From an uncultured Saprospiraceae bacterium (lineage in GTDB: Bacteria; Bacteroidota; Bacteroidia; Chitinophagales; Saprospiraceae): a stretch of 5,560 bases of DNA. Positions 1-5,560 of the stretch are shown piece after piece. Both the position numbers and the translations under genes were made by a program. Every line of letters begins with the position of its first letter. Position 1 is the stretch's first letter. The stretch covers positions 1 to 5,560 of the forward strand of contig CALHKJ010000559.1 of assembly GCA_938033975.1 (NCBI GenBank). The letters run 5' to 3'. The notes below the pieces were generated by a model. The model did no database searches. It was not told the DNA's origin and worked only from the letters and a program-made list of their open reading frames with translations.

Positions 1-777
1 GGTGGCCAAGAACCACTTCAATATATTTGGGATCCAGCAAATTTAAAAGGTACAAATCCAAACAACCTTAAGAAAGGATCTTATACGGTAACAATAGTTG
101 ATGCCTTTAAAAATGAAGTAGTAAGAAATATTGTCATTGAAGAACCTTCTCCACTCAAGGTAAATGTAGTTTCCAAATCAAGGATCTCTAAGGCTGGCCA
201 AAAAGATGGTAAATGTGAATTAAAAATTACAGGAGGAACTGCACCATATGATATTATTTGGGATAATAACAAAAACAGAAAAAATAAAGGAAACAGCGTT
301 GCGAATTTAAATTACGGAATACACATCATTGACGTAACAGATGTAAATGGCTGCAAGACCTCTTCAACAGTAGAGATTGAAAAAGAAAAATTTATTCCAG
401 ACTTGGATATAGCAAATATCAAAGTAGGACAAACACTTAGAATTAATAACTTATTTTTTGCTGCGGACAGTACACATTTTGATCAAAAGTCCGAAGATGT
501 CCTTTTGGAAGTTTTAGAGTTTATGCAGCAAAATCCTGCTGTAAGTATTGAAATTGGTGGTCACACCAATAACATACCTCCTCATGATTATTGTGACAAT
601 TTATCTACTGCTAGAGCCGCAAACGTTGCAGACTTTCTTGTATCAGGCGGTATTGAACAAAATAGGATTCAACACAAAGGATATGGAAAAAGAAAGCCTA
701 TTTCTTCTAACGAAACAGTTGCTGGCAGGAATAGAAATCAACGTGTTGAAATAAAAATCCTTCAGATAGTCAATTAG
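1..777 (+). CDS. SprB-repeat surface protein with C-terminal OmpA domain (5' partial)
   Basis: The frame is open from the first base of the window to TAG at 775-777, giving 258 residues, so this is the 3' end of a longer gene; a TTG-started reading from 403 would be only its C-terminal piece. Residues 1-48 and about 55-128 resemble SprB repeats: a GG..P..Y.W opening and an L..G.Y.VT..D closing, with the second unit carrying GGTAPYDIIW and DVTDVNGC. Residues about 150-256 are an OmpA-like domain with GHTN, LSTARA, KGYGKRKP and GRNRNQRVEI. SprB-type repeats are typical of large secreted adhesins and gliding-associated proteins of Bacteroidota; OmpA C-terminal domains bind peptidoglycan. I infer an outer-membrane protein that displays repeats outside and is anchored to the wall. 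The Asp of the usual GHTD motif, which contacts diaminopimelate in characterised OmpA domains, is Asn190 here, while the partner Arg205 is kept at the usual 15-residue spacing. The N-terminus and signal peptide lie outside the window. Confidence 0.88.
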   Translation, partial: GGQEPLQYIWDPANLKGTNPNNLKKGSYTVTIVDAFKNEVVRNIVIEEPSPLKVNVVSKSRISKAGQKDGKCELKITGGTAPYDIIWDNNKNRKNKGNSVANLNYGIHIIDVTDVNGCKTSSTVEIEKEKFIPDLDIANIKVGQTLRINNLFFAADSTHFDQKSEDVLLEVLEFMQQNPAVSIEIGGHTNNIPPHDYCDNLSTARAANVADFLVSGGIEQNRIQHKGYGKRKPISSNETVAGRNRNQRVEIKILQIVN

Positions 778-854
778 ACCTAAATGTGATTAAAAAGACT
801 ATTATTTAAGAGAGCTTGAATAAGCTAGCCTGAACATATTAGTTTATTTCATCA

Positions 855-887
855 TTTTTACCACTCGAAATTCACTTTTTACCACTC
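855..887 (+). repeat. Tandem direct repeat, likely regulator binding site
   Basis: TTTTTACCACTC occurs at 855-866 and again, identically, at 876-887. The start-to-start distance is exactly 21 bp, about two helical turns, and each copy is preceded by TCA. The second copy ends 6 bp before a -7 promoter element, so it covers the -33 region. Paired ACCnnTC-like half-sites about 21 bp apart just upstream of a promoter resemble the binding arrangement of LytTR-family regulators (compare AlgR, ACCGTTCG). The repeat is directly visible; the regulator assignment is inference. Confidence 0.6.
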
Positions 888-893
888 AATTTA

Positions 894-901
894 TACTTTT
901 G
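894..901 (+). promoter_or_regulatory. Bacteroidota -7 promoter element upstream of the regulator gene
   Basis: TACTTTTG matches the Bacteroidota -7 consensus TAnnTTTG. No good TTG appears at the -33 position, which is instead occupied by the second copy of the 12-bp direct repeat. This would fit a promoter that depends on an activator. Transcription would begin near 907, leaving a leader of roughly 48 nt before the TTG start at 955. Confidence 0.55.
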
Positions 902-954
902 CATTAGCTATTCAATTTAGCGAGAACAATTTAAACTAATACAACCTAATTAAA

Positions 955-1596
955 TTGCTTCATAAATTAAATGTGCTAATTGCAGTTCAAGATTCTAATC
1001 TCAGAACCGAATTAGCACGTAATATCGGTTTCCTATACCCTAGTCTTTCTATTTCAATGGAAGAAAACGGGGCTGCAGCGCTTCTCTCTATCAAAGAGCA
1101 CAATCCAGATATTGCCTTCTTACAAGATAAATTGCCATTATTGGATGCCTTTGATGTTATAAAAAAATCACGACAAGACAATACTACTAATACGTCATTC
1201 ATCATGCTTAGCCAGCAAATAAAGATGGAGCAATTTCACCAGGCTAAAGAATTAAATTTTTCAGCCTACTTGTCAACCAATGACATAGAAACTGACCTAC
1301 AAGATTGTATCAAGTCTATTTTAAATAAAAATTGTTTCATTAGTAATTCAATGTCAAAACTGATTTCCAAATTTGGAGAAATATCTAATAAGCTTGCTAG
1401 CTTATCTCAAACCGAAAAGCTATTTCTAAATGAAATCCATGAAGGAAAGGATGTTAAGGAAATTTCTGAAAAATTAGTGCTTAGCAATAAATCCATAAAA
1501 CAATTGACTAAGAGTATCGGAGAGAAACTTCAGATAGACAATGGAATTCAAGATCTAGAACAATGGGCAAAGGATCATATGCCTAACCTTAGCTAA
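955..1596 (+). CDS. Orphan NarL/LuxR-like response regulator with degenerate receiver
   Basis: The 213-residue protein has the two-domain layout and length of a NarL-type regulator. Residues about 5-122 follow the receiver fold, with VLIA as strand 1, NPDIAFLQ as strand 3 and FIMLS as strand 4. The phosphorylation residues are missing: the paired acidic residues after strand 1 are Val11-Gln12, the phosphoacceptor position is Gln57 (FLQDKLP) and the strand-5 Lys is replaced (AYLSTND). Residues about 150-205 align with a LuxR helix-turn-helix (LSQTEKLFLNEIHEGKDVKEI), but the recognition helix is divergent, SNKSIKQL instead of the usual TVKxH. It is therefore probably a phosphorylation-independent regulator or protein-interaction module; DNA binding is plausible but unproven. 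I chose the TTG at 955 because an in-frame stop lies at 937-939, no in-frame ATG precedes strand 1, and strand 1 starts at residue 7. No histidine kinase is adjacent. Confidence 0.78.
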   Translation: MLHKLNVLIAVQDSNLRTELARNIGFLYPSLSISMEENGAAALLSIKEHNPDIAFLQDKLPLLDAFDVIKKSRQDNTTNTSFIMLSQQIKMEQFHQAKELNFSAYLSTNDIETDLQDCIKSILNKNCFISNSMSKLISKFGEISNKLASLSQTEKLFLNEIHEGKDVKEISEKLVLSNKSIKQLTKSIGEKLQIDNGIQDLEQWAKDHMPNLS

Positions 1597-1597
1597 G
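1588..1597. repeat. Perfect 10-bp palindrome holding two opposing stop codons
   Basis: CTTAGCTAAG reads identically on both strands. Read on either strand it is CTT AGC TAA plus one base, so both convergent genes end in Leu-Ser-stop here and overlap by 8 nt (1589-1596). It has no loop and no following T tract, so it is not a typical intrinsic terminator. Confidence 0.75.
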
Positions 1598-2296
1598 CTG
1601 ATTCATTTCATTTAAATAGTTGTTATATGCAAGTGCTTCATTCTCATTTACCGAAGTAGGATTTGTGAAATAAGTTTTACGATACATATCTTGAATAATT
1701 TCTGCTTGTTGCTCAAAATTAAATTCATGAAATAACTTTCCATTCTTAATCGATTCTAACAGCTGAACAGATCCCCCATAATCATAGCCTTCCTTTGAAA
1801 TCTGTGCTTTCCAAGCAAAATAAATATAGACTGCACCAAACAAGTGATACTGCCAAATGTGAACAATCTCATGAATAAATATATCATTGGGAATTCTACC
1901 ATTATAATTGATTTGTCTAAAACTCACATAGGCTATACGTAATTTTTTCGCAATAAGATTTGATGGATTAACACGTAGGTAGCTGATTGGTATTTCAGGA
2001 GAAAAAACATCTTCTATCATAAGCTTCTCATGTGAATTAATATCCCTAATATTCCAATTAATCAATTCATTCACAATTTCATATAAATCAGATATTCCAA
2101 ATAAATCAATTAAATAAAATGGAAGCATGCAAGCCCAATCAATCCACGATTTTATGATTTGATATTGAGGAAAGGAAGGAATCCAAAAAAGAATTGGATA
2201 AAGCAAATGGAAACATAATCGCAAGGCCCGGATCGGCAAATACGCAAAGGGAAAAAACATCCTTAGAACAATACTTCGAAATTTAGGAATTAACAT
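1589..2296 (-). CDS. Putative membrane-associated HExxH metallopeptidase-like protein
   Basis: The 235-residue protein carries a zinc-binding HExxH motif at residues 142-146 in FIHEIVHIWQY, the characteristic HExxHxWQ of a metalloprotein family. A downstream FNFEQQAEI (Glu195) resembles the conserved glutamate-bearing motif of such proteins and is a candidate third metal ligand; YDYGG (171-175) lies between them. The N-terminal 60 residues are rich in aromatic and aliphatic residues (about 12-40 and 51-68), suggesting one or two membrane-associated segments, with no cleavable signal peptide or lipobox. Its ATG lies 12 nt after the permease stop codon on the same strand, so the two are probably co-transcribed. 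The 3' end overlaps the convergent regulator gene by 8 nt. I infer a metal-dependent envelope peptidase or a non-catalytic relative. The substrate is unknown and I do not assign a gene name. Confidence 0.68.
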   Translation of the reverse strand: MLIPKFRSIVLRMFFPFAYLPIRALRLCFHLLYPILFWIPSFPQYQIIKSWIDWACMLPFYLIDLFGISDLYEIVNELINWNIRDINSHEKLMIEDVFSPEIPISYLRVNPSNLIAKKLRIAYVSFRQINYNGRIPNDIFIHEIVHIWQYHLFGAVYIYFAWKAQISKEGYDYGGSVQLLESIKNGKLFHEFNFEQQAEIIQDMYRKTYFTNPTSVNENEALAYNNYLNEMNQLS

Positions 2297-2308
2297 CTTG
2301 CTTATTGG

Positions 2309-3583
2309 CTAGACAAATTCTAAAACCTTTATAGGTTTTATTTTAGTAATAATGTAAGTTGGCAAAATCATAGAAATTGATGTTACAACAATAACAATTA
2401 CATTGATTAAAATCACCTGCCAAAGAGAAAAGCTTACTGGTGCAACAGATAAATAATAGCTTGCCTCATTTAGCTTAATGACTTCACCATATTTTTGTAT
2501 AAATAACAGGAGAAATGCAATGACATTTCCATAAATAATACCTCGTAGTAAAACGTAAATGGACTGGTACAGGAAAATTTTTCTTACTGGCCAATTTTTG
2601 TAACCAACTGATTTTAAAACACCAATCATATGACTTCGATCCAAAATAAAAATAAGAATCACTGTTGCCATATTTATGATAGAAACCAAGATCATGAGCA
2701 TAATGATAATACGCTCATTGATATTCAAAAGATCCAACCACTCGAAGATATTGGGTCGTTTTTCTTGGATGGTTTCTGAGAAAAGTCCAGTTGGCAAATA
2801 CTCATTGTAAATTACATCTGACATAATTGGAGCGTCATTTATGTCATCCAAAAATACCTCATAACCTGTTATCTGGCTTTCATCCCAACCTAAAACATCT
2901 TGGACTACCTTCTGATCACAGAATGCAAACTTTTTATCGTACTCTTCAAGTCCAGTTTTGTAGATTCCACCAATGGTGAATTGCTTCTTTAGGACTTTGC
3001 GATCTTTTGCAAAATTGATAATCAATTTATCATTTAAAGCAACCTCCATTCTTTTTGCTGTCTGCTCAGAAATAATCAATTGTCTAGACTCAGTGCTGTC
3101 ATTAAAACTTATCAATTCACCTTCTTGCAGAAATTGCTTAAGTCGGCTCTCATCACTATCATCGGCAATCCCCTTTAAAAGAATCCCTTCAAACACTTTT
3201 TTTCTATTAAGGACCCCGGGACAAAAAGCATAAGATTGCACATGCTTAACTCCACCCTTTGTAGATATTGTTTCACCTGTTAGATTATCATGCAATTCCA
3301 GCTTCCCAATATTCATGATTGAATCCATCAAAGCAGGATCTTTCTTTATTGGGATAGATTCAAAACTGCGGGTAATTTTTGTGTCGTTGATATGAATATG
3401 ACCCCAAAATCCAAAAATTTTATCCGAAATTTCGTTTTGGAAGCCATTGATAACTGAATTTGCGCATAACATAACTACCAAACCCAGTGCAACGGTAGCA
3501 TATGCAATTTTGATAATAATGCTTGTAAACCCTGAGGAGGATTTTTCAATCAATCTTTTAGCAATATATAGTGAAGAATTCAT
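2309..3583 (-). CDS. FtsX/LolC-E-like ABC transporter permease
   Basis: The 424-residue protein has the four-segment layout of the LolC/LolE-MacB-FtsX superfamily. It starts with MNSSLYIAKRL and has a first transmembrane segment at about 22-45. A large periplasmic domain runs from about 48 to 288, followed by three more transmembrane segments at about 291-314, 335-362 and 388-412. The short cytoplasmic stretch GVLKSVGYKN (about 321-330) matches the conserved coupling region after segment 2, and the end KIKPIKVLEF is typical of the family. Bacteroidota members of this type are annotated as lipoprotein-release-like permeases; they work with a separate LolD-like ATPase, which is not in this window. 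An in-frame ATG at 3620-3622 would add 13 residues, but it would leave only 10 bp to the divergent ORF as read from its upstream TTG (13 bp to the tyrS ATG) and put the tyrS promoter inside the gene. I therefore prefer the ATG at 3581-3583, which also matches the usual family N-terminus. It is probably the first gene of a unit with the HExxH protein. Confidence 0.85.
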   Translation of the reverse strand: MNSSLYIAKRLIEKSSSGFTSIIIKIAYATVALGLVVMLCANSVINGFQNEISDKIFGFWGHIHINDTKITRSFESIPIKKDPALMDSIMNIGKLELHDNLTGETISTKGGVKHVQSYAFCPGVLNRKKVFEGILLKGIADDSDESRLKQFLQEGELISFNDSTESRQLIISEQTAKRMEVALNDKLIINFAKDRKVLKKQFTIGGIYKTGLEEYDKKFAFCDQKVVQDVLGWDESQITGYEVFLDDINDAPIMSDVIYNEYLPTGLFSETIQEKRPNIFEWLDLLNINERIIIMLMILVSIINMATVILIFILDRSHMIGVLKSVGYKNWPVRKIFLYQSIYVLLRGIIYGNVIAFLLLFIQKYGEVIKLNEASYYLSVAPVSFSLWQVILINVIVIVVTSISMILPTYIITKIKPIKVLEFV

Positions 3584-3602
3584 GCGGTGACTCAAATATG
3601 CA

Positions 3603-3619
3603 CAAATATCATACATTTG
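3603..3619. promoter_or_regulatory. Divergent promoter region of permease and tyrS
   Basis: TACATTTG at 3612-3619 (+) is a full match to the Bacteroidota -7 element TAnnTTTG and lies 16 nt before the tyrS ATG, giving a very short leader of about 10 nt. On the minus strand GATATTTG (3603-3610) and CATATTTG (3593-3600) are each one mismatch from the same consensus and could serve the permease. CAAAT (3603-3607) and ATTTG (3615-3619) form an inverted pair, expected if two -7 elements face opposite ways, though an operator is also possible. No clear -33 TTG is visible on either side. Confidence 0.5.
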
Positions 3620-3635
3620 CATAAACTTATTATTG

Positions 3636-4913
3636 ATGAATTTTATTGAGGAATTAAAGTGGAGGGATATGCTCTTTGATATGACTCCAGGAGCAGATGA
3701 GAAATTGGCAGCAGGACCTAGTGTTGGTTACATTGGTTTTGACCCAACTGCACCGTCAATGACGATTGGTAATTTCGTTCAATTACAGCTATTAAAGCTG
3801 TGGCAAAGAAGTGGTAATACTCCTATTGTACTTATGGGTGGTGCCACAGGCAGAATTGGTGATCCTTCTGGAAAAGATGCAGAAAGACAATTGAAAAGCT
3901 ATGAAGAACTAGATTACAACCTAGCTCATCAAGCTAAACAAGCAGAGAAGTTACTCAACTTTGAGGATGGCCCCAATAAGGCCATTAAACTCAATAATTA
4001 TGACTTTTATAAGGACATGAATGTCTTGAGTTTTTTAAGGGATGTCGGCAAGACTTTGACTGTCAGCTATATGATGTCCAAGGATTCAGTCAAAAATAGA
4101 CTTGAGTCAGGACTGTCTTTCACGGAGTTTAGCTATCAACTGCTTCAGGCTTACGATTTTCAATACCTATATCAGAATCATGGAGTCAGATTCCAAATGG
4201 GAGGATCTGATCAGTGGGGTAATATCACCTCTGGAACTGAATTCATCAGAAGAAATCTTACGGATGCAAAAGCATATGCTGTAACCACTCCTCTATTAAC
4301 CAAATCTGATGGTAAGAAATTTGGTAAGTCGGAAGCAGGTAACATTTGGCTAGACCCCAATCTGACGAGTCCATACAAATTCTATCAATTTTGGATCAAT
4401 GCTGATGACGCTGATTTACCAAAATTCACAAGATACTTCACCTTAAAATCCAAAGAAGAGGTTCTGACATTAGAAAAAGAACATGCAGAAGATCCAAGAA
4501 TACTAAAAAAGATTTTAGCAGAGGAGATTACAAGGCGAGTACATACAGATGAGGCTTATGAATCTGTCATGCAAGTATCTGAAATTCTATTCAATAAAAA
4601 GGCAACCAAAGAATCCTTGCTAGCCATGGATTCTGCAACTTTAGCCTCAGTGGGTCAGGAGATTCAAAGCTTTGAAGTCAATAAAGAATTGATTCAAAAT
4701 AATGTAAACTTGATTGACCTTATGGCTGAGCATAGTAATTTGGTTTCATCCAAAAGTGAGGCTCGAAGAGCAATCAAAAACAATTCAGTATCTATCAATA
4801 AAGAGAAAGTAACCGACGAGAACTTCGATGTCAATCCAGATCACCTTCTGCAAGGAGAATATGTGATGATTGAAAACGGTAAGAAGAATAAATTCTTACT
4901 TAAGTTTATTTAA
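3636..4913 (+). CDS. tyrS: Tyrosyl-tRNA synthetase
   Basis: This cytoplasmic class I synthetase activates tyrosine with ATP and charges tRNA-Tyr. The 425 residues match the usual bacterial TyrRS length. Visible landmarks are MNFIEELKWRDML at the start, tyrosine-pocket residues in VGYIGFDPT (Tyr32, Asp36), GGATGRIGDPSGK, QAYDFQYL, GGSDQWGN (189-196), the KMSKS-equivalent KFGKS (228-232), and a C-terminal S4 RNA-binding domain from about 357 (VSSKSEARRAIKNNSVSINKEKV). The HIGH signature is unusual: residues 43-46 read TIGN, so both histidines are replaced, and Pro40 stands where Asp is common. All other catalytic landmarks are intact, so it is probably the functional housekeeping enzyme. I start at the ATG at 3636; the preceding in-frame TTG at 3633 is less likely. 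It is transcribed divergently from the permease and ends 11 bp before the convergent msrB. Confidence 0.96.
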   Translation: MNFIEELKWRDMLFDMTPGADEKLAAGPSVGYIGFDPTAPSMTIGNFVQLQLLKLWQRSGNTPIVLMGGATGRIGDPSGKDAERQLKSYEELDYNLAHQAKQAEKLLNFEDGPNKAIKLNNYDFYKDMNVLSFLRDVGKTLTVSYMMSKDSVKNRLESGLSFTEFSYQLLQAYDFQYLYQNHGVRFQMGGSDQWGNITSGTEFIRRNLTDAKAYAVTTPLLTKSDGKKFGKSEAGNIWLDPNLTSPYKFYQFWINADDADLPKFTRYFTLKSKEEVLTLEKEHAEDPRILKKILAEEITRRVHTDEAYESVMQVSEILFNKKATKESLLAMDSATLASVGQEIQSFEVNKELIQNNVNLIDLMAEHSNLVSSKSEARRAIKNNSVSINKEKVTDENFDVNPDHLLQGEYVMIENGKKNKFLLKFI

Positions 4914-4924
4914 AAGCTAAAGAA

Positions 4925-5443
4925 TTATGGCTCTTTTGTTTCAGGTTCAAAATCTATAGAAAGAGAATTGATACAGTACCGTAATCCAGTAGGTTTTGGC
5001 CCATCGTTGAATACATGTCCTAGATGACCATCGCATCGTGCACACATTACTTCTGTACGTGCGTATCCTACCACATAGTCTGTTTCGCTGGCTATATTTT
5101 CTTCAGCTATAGGCTCATAAAAGCTAGGCCAACCAGTACCAGATTTAAATTTAGTGTTTGATTCAAAAAGTGGCAATTGACATGCTTTACAAGTAAATGT
5201 CCCTTCTCTTTTTTCACCCAATAATTCGCCTGTAAAAGCTCTTTCGGTTCCTTTTTCTCTTATAACATAAAATTCATCTGGAGTCAAAAGTGATTGCCAC
5301 TCGTCAACAGTTTTCTCTACTTTCTCTCCTTTGAAGTTATTTACGTAAGTAGTTTCCTTTTTGTCACTATTGACAGATTGAGATTTAGAGCTACAAGCAG
5401 AAAGCATTAGAATTGCGATGCTAAATAAAATTACCTTTTTCAT
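4925..5443 (-). CDS. msrB: Peptide-methionine (R)-S-oxide reductase MsrB, lipoprotein form
   Basis: MsrB reduces the R-epimer of methionine sulfoxide in oxidised proteins. The 172-residue protein begins with MKKVILFSIAILMLSAC, a short type II signal peptide with lipobox LSAC and lipidated Cys17, so it acts in the periplasm tethered to a membrane. The SeqR/MsrB domain spans about 48-167: Zn-binding CKAC (85, 88) and CARC (134, 137), GWPSFYEP (104-111), GHLGHVF (139-145) and catalytic Cys157 in RYCINS. The position of the resolving cysteine in the common SGCGWPSF motif is Thr103, so this is a 1-Cys-like form that would rely on an external reductant. The residues after Cys17 (SSKSQS) are not acidic, so a surface-export signal is not evident. 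I start at the ATG at 5441-5443; an upstream in-frame TTG would add two residues and spoil the typical MKK start. It is probably co-transcribed with the gene ending 9 nt upstream. Confidence 0.95.
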   Translation of the reverse strand: MKKVILFSIAILMLSACSSKSQSVNSDKKETTYVNNFKGEKVEKTVDEWQSLLTPDEFYVIREKGTERAFTGELLGEKREGTFTCKACQLPLFESNTKFKSGTGWPSFYEPIAEENIASETDYVVGYARTEVMCARCDGHLGHVFNDGPKPTGLRYCINSLSIDFEPETKEP

Positions 5444-5452
5444 AATCAAACT

Positions 5453-5560
5453 TTATTCTTCGCCACGTAGTCGTTTATCTTCACGCTGGGCGATGGTTAT
5501 AATTTTTTTCATTGTTCTTACTATGGAAAGTAAAATTAAATAGCCCATAGTAAATACAAG
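5453..5560 (-). CDS. C-terminal tail of an unidentified membrane protein (5' partial)
   Basis: On the minus strand a frame enters from the window edge and ends with TAA at 5453-5455, giving 35 residues. It begins with a hydrophobic stretch (LVFTMGYLILLSIV) followed by a basic tail (KKIITIAQREDKRLRGEE), which looks like a last transmembrane helix with a charged cytoplasmic end. Its stop lies only 9 nt before the msrB start on the same strand, which suggests co-transcription and supports it as real coding sequence. The fragment is too short to identify the family, and most of the gene lies beyond the window. Confidence 0.5.
   Translation of the reverse strand, partial: LVFTMGYLILLSIVRTMKKIITIAQREDKRLRGEE

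Noticed and set aside
81..272. Minus-strand 63-residue ORF inside the SprB-repeat region
   Set aside because: It lies opposite a well-supported coding frame, has no recognisable domain, and is explained as an antisense shadow.
548..754. Plus-strand 68-residue hydrophobic ORF inside the OmpA domain
   Set aside because: It is out of frame with the clear OmpA motif sequence covering the same bases.
813..826. Small hairpin AGCTT/AAGCT after the OmpA gene as a terminator
   Set aside because: The stem is only 5 bp and AT-rich, with no T tract following, so it is too weak to call.
987..1205. Minus-strand 72-residue ORF opposite the receiver domain
   Set aside because: It lies antisense to a frame with a readable receiver pattern and has no domain of its own.
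2973..3233. Plus-strand 86-residue ORF opposite the permease
   Set aside because: It lies antisense to the periplasmic domain of the permease, with a low-complexity Ser/Leu-rich composition typical of shadows.
4102..4284. Plus-strand 60-residue ORF inside tyrS
   Set aside because: It is out of frame with conserved TyrRS motifs such as GGSDQWGN in the same bases.
4912..4937. AAAAG...CTTTT inverted pair between tyrS and msrB as a bidirectional terminator
   Set aside because: It has 5 paired bases with mismatches inside a 16-nt loop, so a stable stem is not supported.

Overview
The window looks like a chromosomal piece of a Bacteroidota genome, most likely from the Saprospiraceae or a related marine/sludge lineage. 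Reasons: AT-rich DNA; SprB-type repeats fused to an OmpA domain; Bacteroidota-style -7 promoter elements (TAnnTTTG) and no clear Shine-Dalgarno sites; and a TyrRS and FtsX-like permease whose N-termini read like Bacteroidota family members. The lineage is inferred from these traits, not from a database search.

Layout. (1) Positions 1-777 (+): the 3' part of a large cell-surface gene, with two SprB-like repeats followed by a C-terminal OmpA peptidoglycan-associating domain. (2) Positions 778-954: an intergenic region with a tandem 12-bp direct repeat at 21-bp spacing, sitting just upstream of a TACTTTTG -7 element. (3) Positions 955-1596 (+): a small NarL/LuxR-like regulator with a degenerate receiver (no phosphoacceptor Asp) and a TTG start. 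(4) Positions 1589-2296 and 2309-3583 (-): a two-gene unit of an FtsX/LolC-E-like ABC permease followed by a membrane-associated HExxH protein. Its last 8 nt overlap the end of the regulator gene in a palindrome that supplies both stop codons. (5) Positions 3636-4913 (+): tyrS, divergent from the permease across a 52-bp promoter region, with an altered HIGH motif. (6) Positions 4925-5443 (-): a lipoprotein MsrB, preceded 9 nt upstream by the tail of another minus-strand gene (5453-5560), probably its operon partner.

Most genes have an envelope theme: surface protein, outer-membrane or lipoprotein transport, membrane-associated metalloprotein and periplasmic methionine-sulfoxide repair. tyrS is a housekeeping gene. 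I see no CRISPR array, tRNA, rRNA, insertion sequence or phage gene, and no clearly new multi-gene system. The most distinctive elements are the orphan pseudo-receiver regulator with its repeat-bearing promoter and the permease/HExxH gene pair.
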